From Sphingobacteriaceae bacterium (GTDB taxonomy: Bacteria > Bacteroidota > Bacteroidia > Sphingobacteriales > Sphingobacteriaceae), in NCBI GenBank assembly GCA_947460875.1, contig CANHGR010000001.1, positions 232,681 through 288,123 on the forward strand: a stretch of 55,443 nucleotides of DNA, written 5' to 3'. The notes below the pieces were generated by a model. The model was given only the letters and a program-made list of their open reading frames with translations, searched no databases and was not told where the DNA came from. The position numbers and the translations under genes were made by a program. Shown here one piece after another: positions 9,243 to 17,165 of the stretch. The number at the start of each line of letters is the position of its first letter. The first letter of the stretch is position 1.

Positions 9243-10034
9243 CTAAATGATAGAAATATGATCCTTTAATTTCATAAGATAGTCTGCGGTATATTTTAGA
9301 CGGCTACCATACCATGAGAACAGTTCTCCGTCTATAATAATCGTTTTGGCGTTTGGACATATTTCTTTGAATTCTTTAATATGTTTTTCTGCGAACGGAT
9401 AGGGTTCGGATGATAGAAATATCATGTCCGGAGATTTTCGGCGTAGATCATCGGCGGTAATGATGGGATATCGGGAATCTTTGAATACATTTTCCCATCC
9501 ACCGATTTTTAGTATTTCATTTATAAAGGTATTCCTGCCGGCAACCATGTACGGGTTTTTCCATATAAGATAGGCTACTGATGCTTTAGATTGCTTTGCA
9601 GAATTTAAAAGGTTGAATTTTTCAGAAATCTCTGCAGATAGATTTGACGCATTTGCTGACTTTCCCGTAAGTACACCAATCTTCTCAATCATGGAGATCG
9701 CGTCTTTTAAGGTATAAATATCACTCATCCAGACCGGGAATTCGCTCATCAAGCATTCTATTTGTTCTTTTTCGTTCTCTTCTTTATTCCCAATAATAAG
9801 GTCGGGCTTCAGTTTTCTTATTCTTTCAAGATCGAGTGTTTTTGTGCCTCCAATCTTTTGGGTGTGCTTAACGCGATGTTCGGGATGAATGCAAAATTTT
9901 GTAATACCAATTACTTCTTTTTCCAAGCCAAGATCAAATAAGAGCTCAGTTTGAGAGGGCACGAGGGAGATAATTCGCTTTGGCGTCGAAGATAAGATAA
10001 CAGGTCTGCCTAGCTGATCGATGAACTCATTCAT
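9243..10034 (-). CDS. BtuF-like helical-backbone metal/corrinoid-binding protein
   Basis: A 263-residue protein of the periplasmic-binding-protein-like II fold used by vitamin B12 and iron-chelate ABC transporters. It has KRIISLVPSQTELLFDLG near the start, a GGTKTLDLERIRKLKPDLI lobe motif and a W-K-x-P-Y-M segment in the middle. No signal peptide or lipobox is visible: the ORF starts MNEFIDQLGRPV, already inside the domain. It may therefore be cytoplasmic or the export signal may be missing. No BtuC/BtuD partners are adjacent. A TATCTTTG element precedes it. Family assignment is good; the ligand is inferred. Confidence 0.75.
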   Translation of the reverse strand: MNEFIDQLGRPVILSSTPKRIISLVPSQTELLFDLGLEKEVIGITKFCIHPEHRVKHTQKIGGTKTLDLERIRKLKPDLIIGNKEENEKEQIECLMSEFPVWMSDIYTLKDAISMIEKIGVLTGKSANASNLSAEISEKFNLLNSAKQSKASVAYLIWKNPYMVAGRNTFINEILKIGGWENVFKDSRYPIITADDLRRKSPDMIFLSSEPYPFAEKHIKEFKEICPNAKTIIIDGELFSWYGSRLKYTADYLMKLKDHISII

Positions 10035-10057
10035 ATCTATTAGAGATGTCCTACAGG

Positions 10058-10065
10058 CAAAGATA
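10058..10065 (-). promoter_or_regulatory. -7 element TATCTTTG of the BtuF-like gene
   Basis: TATCTTTG on the minus strand lies ~24 bases before the ATG at 10034. No clear -33 TTTG is found at the right distance. It diverges from the MBL hydrolase promoter. Confidence 0.5.
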
Positions 10066-10171
10066 TCTAATCTAGACGTTGTGGGATAAGGGACTAGGAC
10101 TTTTTCAATATTCTTCTAGTTCATCTTTTCTCAAAAGAATTTTTTATTCCGTTCGATGTAAGGTCTTCCGC

Positions 10172-10179
10172 TATATTTG
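10172..10179 (+). promoter_or_regulatory. -7 element TATATTTG of the MBL hydrolase gene
   Basis: TATATTTG matches TAnnTTTG and lies 16 bases before the ATG at 10196. This supports that start over the upstream TTG at 10079, which would lie before the promoter. The -33 element is weak. Confidence 0.5.
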
Positions 10180-10195
10180 CGCTAAAATCGATAAA

Positions 10196-11026
10196 ATGAC
10201 AAATAAATTAAAGCTACAGGTTTACCATGGAGTAGAAGCATCAGTAAATGCCTATATCTTTTCTGACGGCCAAAGCACCGTGTTAGTAGACTGTTTGCGC
10301 AATAGCGCTGAAGCAAGGCTTTTGGCTCAAAAGATCAAAGAAGAGGGAAAGCTTTTTACACATATTTTGATTACTCATGGTCACCCCGATCATTATACCG
10401 GGATGAATGTGCTCAAACAAGAATTTCCCGATGTGAAAATTGTAGTGAATACGCAGGAGATCAAAAATGATATAATAGGCTTTTCCAGCTGGATGGAAAG
10501 CGTTGGTTGGCTAGAAAAAGAGCCCGCATTAAAGCCGAAGTCTGAGTCAAATCCCCTGGGATTCGACTACCAGGAGCTTATTGAAGTTTTGGAGCGAAAT
10601 GAGCTGCGCCTTGTAGAGGGTTCAATATTAGAACTTAATAGTAATTATAGCAGCGCAGAATGTGCGCATCTAACTACTATTTATAGCGAGGACCTAAATG
10701 CATTTTTTGCGAACGACTTTTGCTACAATGTCGTACATCCTTGGCTTGCTATCGAAAAGCAAAGCATCGCCAATTGGAAAAACCAATTGGCGGAATTTAG
10801 TAAAACACTTGCCTTTGTGGATCCGGCAGTTTATCCCGGGCACGGGCAACCTGGCACTATTGCAATGTTTGATGATATGGCAAAATATATCACTGATTTC
10901 GAAGAAGTGGTTGCTAACGCGACATCCAGATCGGAAGCGATGGAAAAAATGCAATCGTTATATCCTGAGTATGCACAGGCCGACTTTCTATTAGTTTACT
11001 CGGTGAATGAGTTTGTGCGAGGTTAA
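10196..11026 (+). CDS. MBL-fold metallo-hydrolase
   Basis: A 276-residue protein from the ATG at 10196 (MTNKLKLQVYHGVEASVNAY). An upstream TTG would add 39 residues that do not resemble the family. The metallo-beta-lactamase metal motif ITHGHPDHYTG (H-x-H-x-D-H) is present. Further candidate ligands are AECAHLT, FFANDFCYN and the C-terminal PGHGQPG. It is likely a binuclear zinc or iron hydrolase. The substrate is unknown; a thioesterase or glyoxalase-II-like role is possible. The gene ends ahead of a strong terminator and stands alone on its strand. Confidence 0.82.
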   Translation: MTNKLKLQVYHGVEASVNAYIFSDGQSTVLVDCLRNSAEARLLAQKIKEEGKLFTHILITHGHPDHYTGMNVLKQEFPDVKIVVNTQEIKNDIIGFSSWMESVGWLEKEPALKPKSESNPLGFDYQELIEVLERNELRLVEGSILELNSNYSSAECAHLTTIYSEDLNAFFANDFCYNVVHPWLAIEKQSIANWKNQLAEFSKTLAFVDPAVYPGHGQPGTIAMFDDMAKYITDFEEVVANATSRSEAMEKMQSLYPEYAQADFLLVYSVNEFVRG

Positions 11027-11058
11027 CACTTAAAATGTTCTCAGTGACCACGCTAGTT

Positions 11059-11096
11059 AAAAAAGCGGCCCTTATTAAAAGGGCCGCTTTTTCGTT
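11059..11096 (+). terminator. terminator after the MBL hydrolase gene
   Basis: A perfect stem AAGCGGCCCTT/AAGGGCCGCTT around a short A/T loop is flanked by A-run and T-run (TTTTTCGTTTTT). It can work on both strands. Confidence 0.9.
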
Positions 11097-11470
11097 TTTA
11101 ATCCGAACCCAATCTTGTTGCATGTGATCTTCACTGTTATCATCAGCAAACAAAACCTTTAAATCCTTTATATACTTGCTTAAAATATCCCTTAGAACCT
11201 ATCATTAATGATGTTATTCTCTTGTTATTGTTACTGTAGCACCGACCGCTACTGCATTATGGGTAAATAATATGTGAGTAAATAGGCGTTTACTGATACT
11301 TTTTGAACTAGAATTCTAACGCTATATTGAATGAGTTTGCATTTTGTGGATAGGTAGAGTGTTAGCTTGGTTCTGTTTAAATAAACGTATTTTCTAAGTA
11401 ATATTAATGCTTCAAATCACTTCTAATCTCATTTATTTTTAAATTTGTAACATCAAAGAAATTAATAAGA
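11097..11470. other. intergenic region before the DUF3050 gene
   Basis: About 370 bases with no supported gene. A TAAATTTG element at 11440-11447 could be the -7 box of the downstream gene (start 11471), but no -33 partner is seen. On the minus strand, bases ~11175-11100 read KVLFADDNSEDH, which recalls the first strand of a response-regulator receiver domain. It is too short to call. Confidence 0.4.
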
Positions 11471-12241
11471 ATGTCAGTCGAAAGAATACAAAAAGCCATA
11501 CAGCCGCTCCGGGAGCAAATAATTAACCATAAGGCATATGCCGCGATAAAAGATTTAAACGACTTAAAGATTTTTATGAAATACCATGTTTATGCGGTTT
11601 GGGATTTCATGTCATTACTGAAGTCGCTTCAGACCAATTTAACTTGCACTTCTGTTCCCTGGTTCCCACATGGCTCCGCAGATACTAGACACCTCATCAA
11701 TGAAATTGTTGCGGGTGAAGAATCTGATGTTGATGCATTTGGACGTCGAACGAGTCACTTTGAGTTATATCTGGACGCGATGCAACAATCTGGTGCCGAC
11801 ACCAAAGAAATCAATATTTTTGTAAACGAGCTAAAAAATACGGGCAGCTTCAATTTAGCATTTGCAAAAGGCAATGTTCCAAAAGAGGCCCGTGAATTTG
11901 TTGATTTTACGTTTAGCATTATAAATAGTAAAAAAGATTATTTGCAATCAGCAGTATTCACCTTTGGACGCGAGGACCTAATACCTGGAATGTTTCTTTC
12001 GATTATCAACGACATTGATAAAAAGTTCCCCGACAGCATTTCAATCTTAAAATACTATCTGGAAAGGCATATCGAAGTGGACGGCGATGTTCATAGTAAG
12101 TTAGCTTTGCAAATGACATCGAATCTTTGCGGGAATAATGAGGTTTATTGGGCTGAAGCCGAACAGGCAACAGTAGTATCGTTGCAAAAACGTATTAGGC
12201 TATGGGATGGTGTATATGAAGAAATTACAAATAGAAGTTGA
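11471..12241 (+). CDS. DUF3050 family protein (haem-oxygenase-like fold)
   Basis: A 256-residue all-helical protein matching DUF3050, which is placed in the haem-oxygenase-like fold group. Conserved stretches are KYHVYAVWDFMSLLKSLQ near residue 37, the EIVAGEESDVD segment, FTFGREDLIPGMF and YYLERHIEVDGDVHSKLA near the end. The repeated His/Glu/Asp positions in these helices recall haem-oxygenase-like diiron enzymes, but this is inference and no substrate is known. The gene is monocistronic, with no neighbour that explains its role. Confidence 0.75.
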   Translation: MSVERIQKAIQPLREQIINHKAYAAIKDLNDLKIFMKYHVYAVWDFMSLLKSLQTNLTCTSVPWFPHGSADTRHLINEIVAGEESDVDAFGRRTSHFELYLDAMQQSGADTKEINIFVNELKNTGSFNLAFAKGNVPKEAREFVDFTFSIINSKKDYLQSAVFTFGREDLIPGMFLSIINDIDKKFPDSISILKYYLERHIEVDGDVHSKLALQMTSNLCGNNEVYWAEAEQATVVSLQKRIRLWDGVYEEITNRS

Positions 12242-12541
12242 TCCTGGTAATGAATGAGCCAGGCATGATAGATTTTGAGCACCTTTTCAATGAGTGAGCC
12301 TAAACGGGTGGGATATCTGATCCTATCTATAATTGAAAGTATCACATCAATCAACGGTACAATTGTCTCACTTTTTTGTAGTCGTTAAGTGAACTATACT
12401 ATCCCAATTTAGCAATAGTAGCTTGTTGTTATCCAAAGATCAGCACAACTTTCGAATGCCCTAGTAGTTAGTACTCAATTCCTATCTTAGTTCAATAGCC
12501 AAGTGTAGTATTATTGTAAACTGTATATATCAATGTATATA
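12242..12541. other. intergenic region between convergent genes
   Basis: About 300 bases between the DUF3050 gene and the terminator of the propeller gene. A small hairpin (CCTGG/CCAGG near 12242-12263) lacks a T-run. Nothing else is recognised. Confidence 0.4.
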
Positions 12542-12579
12542 CAAAATAAAAACGACCTGTAAAGATTTATCTTACAGGT
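12542..12579 (-). terminator. terminator of the propeller lipoprotein gene
   Basis: On the minus strand, ACCTGTAA-AGATAAATC-like loop-TTACAGGT (arms 12579-12572 and 12562-12555) is followed by CGTTTTTATTTT. It lies ~85 bases after the stop at 12665. Confidence 0.7.
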
Positions 12580-12664
12580 AGTTAACATTATTAAAAGTAC
12601 CCCCGACCGGAATAATGTCGAACTTTTTGAGCGATTTGAATTGTATTTCCGAATGTGATTTACC

Positions 12665-13624
12665 CTAGTTGCCTTTAAATTCCGTGAGGGTCTTTCCATC
12701 ATAACTATAACGTTCAGATCCAATCCAAATACTTCCATCATTAGCCCATAACAACCCAAAAGGCAGATTTCTACGCCCTTCATATTTTGTCTTTATTACG
12801 GTTAAATGTGGCTTTTTATCAGACAATGACTGTTCATCATAGCGGAAAATGGGGCCTCCTATACTAGTCAAGACATTTCCTTTTTTATCTTCGATTATAA
12901 CACCAGCACCCGTCTGATCAATTTGAGTAAAGGCACTCCCGTCATAGCGCCAAAGACCATCGGCACCGAACCAGATATTGCCTTTTCCGTCTTTTATTAT
13001 AGACCATACGTTCCTGAAAGTTTTGCCGTCTTTAGCGGTGAGAGTGGTAAATGTTTTTCCATCATAAATGGAGATATCACCCCGTGTTCCAAACCACATT
13101 TTTCCTGCCTTGTCTTGAACGATAGCATTAACAGAATTATTAGTCTGTCTATCCGATATTTTAAAACTTCGAAACGATTTTCCATCATAACGGCTTACTC
13201 CACCTGTAGTACCAAGCCAAATAATGCCATCTTTATCTTCATAAATAGGCATAACCCAATTATTTGCAAGCCCATCCCTAGATGTAAAATTTTGAAAGGA
13301 TTTCCCATCGTAATAATAAACACCTGAGCCATACGTACCGAACCAAAAATTTCCTTTTCTGTCTTCTAAAACAGAAAAAAAAGGCCTTGAGATTAGTTTA
13401 CCTGTGATTTTGGTAAACGATTTTCCATCGTATCGAAAAACACCATCACTTGTCGCAAACCAAATGTTCCCATTTCTACCTTGCTTGATATCCCAAACGT
13501 TAGAAGTGAGTGAATCTTTGGTTTCGGACTTGATATTTTCTCTTGGTACGTTTGTTTGGTTTTGCCCACAGGAAGTGAGAAAAATAGACATTAAGAACAA
13601 AGCATATACGTGTATGTGGTTCAT
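12665..13624 (-). CDS. two-component-regulator-type beta-propeller lipoprotein
   Basis: A 319-residue protein with a lipoprotein signal (FLMSIFLTSCGQ, Cys ~19). Then come at least six Reg_prop repeats of the form 'GNIWFATSDGVFRYDGKSF', 'GNFWFGTYGSGVYYYDGKSF', 'GIIWLGTTGGVSRYDGKSF'. Such repeats build the periplasmic sensor propeller of hybrid two-component systems. Here there is no membrane segment, kinase or DNA-binding domain, so it is a stand-alone lipid-anchored propeller. Ligand and partner are unknown. It has its own terminator and no operon neighbours. Confidence 0.85.
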   Translation of the reverse strand: MNHIHVYALFLMSIFLTSCGQNQTNVPRENIKSETKDSLTSNVWDIKQGRNGNIWFATSDGVFRYDGKSFTKITGKLISRPFFSVLEDRKGNFWFGTYGSGVYYYDGKSFQNFTSRDGLANNWVMPIYEDKDGIIWLGTTGGVSRYDGKSFRSFKISDRQTNNSVNAIVQDKAGKMWFGTRGDISIYDGKTFTTLTAKDGKTFRNVWSIIKDGKGNIWFGADGLWRYDGSAFTQIDQTGAGVIIEDKKGNVLTSIGGPIFRYDEQSLSDKKPHLTVIKTKYEGRRNLPFGLLWANDGSIWIGSERYSYDGKTLTEFKGN

Positions 13625-13791
13625 AATTTACTTGAGTTAATATTGGTTATGAAAATTGATTCAGCGAATCTACTTTGATAGTTTTCTGCGCGACGAATTT
13701 GGACTGTAAATAAAAATGTAAACTTTGTAAATAGTATGTTTGATTGCCTAAACCTCTCCGGGAAAAGCACGTACTGTGCGGATGATATTAA

Positions 13792-13825
13792 GAAAAAAGC
13801 CGTTCCAAATAGCATGAAACGGCTT
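13792..13825 (-). terminator. terminator of tRNA-Leu(CAA)
   Basis: On the minus strand, AAGCCGTTTC/GGAACGGCTT arms with a 9-base loop are followed by TTTT. It lies immediately downstream of the tRNA. Confidence 0.8.
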
Positions 13826-13828
13826 CAG

Positions 13829-13908
13829 TACCCAGCGCCGGAGTCGAACCGGCACGGTTTCCCACAGGTGTTTGAGACCAGCGCGTCTACCAATTCCGCC
13901 AGCTGGGC
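13829..13908 (-). tRNA. tRNA-Leu (anticodon CAA)
   Basis: A class II tRNA on the minus strand. The acceptor is GCCCAGC/GCTGGGT (first pair G-U) with discriminator A. The D arm is GCGGAATTGGTAGACGC, the anticodon loop CTCAAAC (anticodon CAA, reads UUG) and the T arm GCCGG-TTCGACT-CCGGC. The anticodon stem CTGGT/ACCTG has a U-U mismatch at the second pair. Otherwise it is canonical. Confidence 0.92.
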
Positions 13909-13990
13909 ATAAGTTCTATCATTAAGAACTACGGTGTAAACTTATATAAAATTTGCCTATTATTTCACAGAAATCCTTTTTTCACACAAA

Positions 13991-14518
13991 TCAGGATTGA
14001 AACTTTTTCAAGCTTTCACGTATGCGCCACAAATATTTCTGCCGGTAATACAAGTCCTTGATTTTGAGTAGGTCAGATATCTTTTCGTCGGCAGGCCGCT
14101 CAGCGTACTCAATTGTATATCGTTTTAATTCGCCGGAAAGGCCATCCTCAATCTCCTCAACTTCTTTCTGCACTGAATCTAGTATTTCCGTATCCCTCTC
14201 CATTTCCAAGTCCATCAACTTTTCGTTCACATTCATCATTTCCATTAAAAAGTCTGACGGTAACTGATATTTTTCTCCTTCTGAAATTAAATTGTGTTTA
14301 GTTAAAATATATTCTATTCGGCTCGTTGGATTTGAGAGTACTTGATAGGCTTTATTATTCACCGTTGATAGCTCAAGTATTTCCTGCTGTTTTTCTTGAG
14401 ACTCGTTGATGTAAAAATCAGGATGAAATTTCTTGCTCAGTTCATAGAACTTACGTTTCACCAAAGATTCATCAATGTCAAAAGATTCTTCAATATCGTA
14501 AAGTTCGAAATAGTCCAT
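13991..14518 (-). CDS. hscB: Fe-S cluster assembly co-chaperone HscB
   Basis: A 175-residue J-protein. The J domain at residues 1-75 has the HPD motif at 32-34 (KKFHPDFY). It is followed by a helical C-terminal domain (NEKLMDLEMERDTE and later) of the HscB type that binds the scaffold IscU. It stimulates the Hsp70 partner in Fe-S transfer. Length is typical. No hscA or iscU is adjacent. It is the last protein gene of the array dxr-rseP-hscB. Confidence 0.85.
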   Translation of the reverse strand: MDYFELYDIEESFDIDESLVKRKFYELSKKFHPDFYINESQEKQQEILELSTVNNKAYQVLSNPTSRIEYILTKHNLISEGEKYQLPSDFLMEMMNVNEKLMDLEMERDTEILDSVQKEVEEIEDGLSGELKRYTIEYAERPADEKISDLLKIKDLYYRQKYLWRIRESLKKFQS

Positions 14519-14594
14519 GGGAGCTTAAATATGAAGGTGTTAAGGGGGTACGATTAAGGCTATACGTTATAGGCTTTATCCTCCACCGTTTTTC

Positions 14595-15917
14595 CTACAC
14601 GTCAGTTACTGCTTTAAAAATATCGTTACCTAAAATAAATACCATCAAGGCTACAAGAATGCAAAAGCCAACTATCTGCGCGCGCTCCATAAATTTATCA
14701 CTCAATGGTTTTCCTTTTACGATCTCTACCAGCAAGAACACTGCGTGACCGCCGTCAAGAGCTGGGATAGGCAATAAATTCATCAATGCTAGTGCCATAG
14801 ACAATAAGCCTACAAGGCTCCAGAACCAAGGCCAGTTAACCGTTGATCCAAACATCCTAGCAATGCCAACTGGGCCTGTAAAGGCTTTATTTGCCTTTAC
14901 TTCGCCTTTAAACACCTTGCCAAGCCCTTTTGCATTATCCGTAAAGGATCCCCATGCTTTTGCAGCACCGATGGGGAGCGATTGGATAAATCCATATTGA
15001 ATGGTTTCCATGGGCGGAGGAAGAGGTGGGGTTGCAATGCCCATGATACCTGTTTTGTCGATTACTGGGTTCATAACCAAAACCTTGCCTTCTCGAAGAA
15101 CAGTAATTTCGACAGGTTTGCCTTTAAATTGCTGAAGTTCTTGCTGGAGTTGATCGTGATACATCACCGGTATTTGATTAACGCTCAAAATACTATCTCC
15201 GGCTTGTATTCCGGCAAGTTTAGCTCCGCCATAAACACTGTCGATCGCAAGCATTGCTGTTCGTGGTCTAATAAATTCGGCCATCCCGTAATCGGAGATC
15301 AGTTCTATAGCGTTAGTAGGTATTTTAACATACGCTGTACTTCCATTTCTTTCTACGGTTAATTCGGTATTTCCAAAAAGGACTTTTGAGCTCATCACTT
15401 CATTCAAGTACTCTACTTTTTTGCCATTTATCGCTAGGATACGGTCGCCTGCTTGTAGGCCAACTTCCTTTCCAACAATCCCTGGGCTGATACCTCCGAC
15501 TAATTTATCGTTCGGAATCACAGTTTCTCCATTCGTGAAAATTAACATCCAGAATATGAATATCCCTAAGAAAATATTGACTGTTACCCCGCCAAGCATG
15601 ACAATTAGTCGCTGCCAAGCCGGTTTAGACCGGAACTCCCAAGGTTGTGGCGGACCAGATAATTGTTCGGTATCCATTGATTCGTCAATCATTCCGGCAA
15701 TTTTTACATATCCCCCCAAGGGAAGCCATCCGATACCATATTCGCAATCTTTGTATTTGAAACTAAAGAGTTTAAATCCCCAAGCATCAAAAAAGAGGTA
15801 AAATTTTTCAACCTTTATTCCGAATGCTCGAGCAGTAAGAAAGTGCCCCAACTCATGCAATATAACCAAAATCGATAGGCCCAGAATTAACTGCCCTGTC
15901 ATAATCAATCCATCCAT
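14595..15917 (-). CDS. rseP: site-2 intramembrane zinc metalloprotease RseP
   Basis: A 440-residue membrane protease. The zinc motif HELGH is at residues 21-25 in the first membrane helix. A membrane-reentrant region and two PDZ domains follow (about 135-200 and 215-290, with GLQAGDRILAING and GIQAGDSILSVNQ). The second catalytic motif NLLPIPALDGGH is at 380-391. It cleaves membrane-embedded anti-sigma factors and leftover signal peptides. It lies 33 bases after dxr, the usual arrangement, and before hscB. Confidence 0.94.
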   Translation of the reverse strand: MDGLIMTGQLILGLSILVILHELGHFLTARAFGIKVEKFYLFFDAWGFKLFSFKYKDCEYGIGWLPLGGYVKIAGMIDESMDTEQLSGPPQPWEFRSKPAWQRLIVMLGGVTVNIFLGIFIFWMLIFTNGETVIPNDKLVGGISPGIVGKEVGLQAGDRILAINGKKVEYLNEVMSSKVLFGNTELTVERNGSTAYVKIPTNAIELISDYGMAEFIRPRTAMLAIDSVYGGAKLAGIQAGDSILSVNQIPVMYHDQLQQELQQFKGKPVEITVLREGKVLVMNPVIDKTGIMGIATPPLPPPMETIQYGFIQSLPIGAAKAWGSFTDNAKGLGKVFKGEVKANKAFTGPVGIARMFGSTVNWPWFWSLVGLLSMALALMNLLPIPALDGGHAVFLLVEIVKGKPLSDKFMERAQIVGFCILVALMVFILGNDIFKAVTDV

Positions 15918-15949
15918 ATTCTTAATTTGTGTATTTGATAGTCTGTTTT

Positions 15950-17107
15950 TTAATTTGTTACTAATGTATTTGCAAAAGTACGGGTCTCGCGATCGGTATC
16001 AATATAGTCTTCTAAAGAAGGCTTTTTGATAAATGAAACCCGGTTCATGCATGCTTCTATAATATCACTCATCTCAAGAAAGCCTAAACGGTTGTTCAAA
16101 AACTCTGCCACAACCACTTCGTTGGCAGCATTGATGATACATGGCATGTTCCCACCCATTCGCAACGCGTCAAAAGCAATATTAAGGTTACGAAATGTTG
16201 CAGTATCCGGTTTTTCAAAGGTCAATTCTGGATAGTCAAGAAAGTTAAATCTCTGCAAATTATTCTTGAATCTTTTAGGATACGATAATGCGTATTGAAT
16301 GGGTAACTTCATGTCGGGCAGACCCATTTGGGCTTTCATTGAACCATCTTCAAACTGCACGATCGAGTGGATAACTGATTGAGGATGAACAATAATATCG
16401 ATTTGCTCAACCGCCAGATTAAAGAGCCATCTTGCTTCTATTACTTCCAGCCCTTTGTTCATTAAAGTGGCAGAATCAATGGTTATCTTGCTTCCCATGG
16501 TCCAATTAGGATGCTTTAGTGCATCTTGGCTACGTACATTCGCAAGAAAATTACTGTCTCTGCCCCTGAAAGGACCTCCAGATGCTGTCAGGTAAATTTT
16601 TTCAACGACATTGCCGCTCTCGCCTTCCAAGCATTGAAATATTGCAGAGTGTTCAGAATCGACCGGTAGTATTTTTACCTTATGTTGAGAAGCTAGCCCC
16701 ATCACATATTCGCCCCCTACAACAAGGGTCTCTTTATTTGCTAGCGCGATATCCTTTCCGGCCTTTATCGCCGTAATAGTCGGCTTTAAGCCAGCAAATC
16801 CAACAAGGGCAACTAAAACAATATCTGTTTCAATTGCGCACGCGACGTCTGACAATGATTCGTTCCCCGAAAGGACTTCAACATCTAAATCTGAAAGTGC
16901 ATTTTTGACATATTCATAGTTACTCTCATCAGAAATTACAACTCGAAGTGGATTAAATTCACGGGCTTGTTTGATAAGTAAATCCGCATTGTATTGTGCA
17001 GTAAGCGTTGTTACATTGAACTTTTCAGGGTTTGCACGTATGACATCCAAAGCCTGAGTTCCAATGCTCCCCGTTGAGCCTAGAATTGCAATATTTCTAA
17101 AATTCAT
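15950..17107 (-). CDS. dxr: 1-deoxy-D-xylulose 5-phosphate reductoisomerase
   Basis: A 385-residue enzyme of the MEP isoprenoid pathway. It converts DXP to MEP with NADPH. The NADPH loop GSTGSIG is at residues 10-16. The metal-binding acidic residues Asp150 and Glu152 (LPVDSEHSAIFQ) and the MNKGLEVIEARWLF segment are present, as is the flexible loop HPQSVIHSIVQF. Full length. It is transcribed into rseP. Confidence 0.96.
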   Translation of the reverse strand: MNFRNIAILGSTGSIGTQALDVIRANPEKFNVTTLTAQYNADLLIKQAREFNPLRVVISDESNYEYVKNALSDLDVEVLSGNESLSDVACAIETDIVLVALVGFAGLKPTITAIKAGKDIALANKETLVVGGEYVMGLASQHKVKILPVDSEHSAIFQCLEGESGNVVEKIYLTASGGPFRGRDSNFLANVRSQDALKHPNWTMGSKITIDSATLMNKGLEVIEARWLFNLAVEQIDIIVHPQSVIHSIVQFEDGSMKAQMGLPDMKLPIQYALSYPKRFKNNLQRFNFLDYPELTFEKPDTATFRNLNIAFDALRMGGNMPCIINAANEVVVAEFLNNRLGFLEMSDIIEACMNRVSFIKKPSLEDYIDTDRETRTFANTLVTN

Positions 17108-17165
17108 TGATGTTAATCGATCGCTAGTTCAGTTATACCTATGAACTTTTTCATTGTTTAAGAGG

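Noticed and set aside
10079-10195. N-terminal extension of the MBL hydrolase from a TTG
   Set aside because: A TATATTTG promoter box lies after this start, and the extension has no family similarity.
11100-11175. Response-regulator start on the minus strand (KVLFADDNSEDH)
   Set aside because: Only ~12 matching residues; the rest runs into the terminator and shows no receiver-domain pattern.
12511-12783. 90-codon minus-strand ORF at the end of the propeller gene
   Set aside because: It overlaps the propeller gene in another frame and includes its terminator; no protein features.
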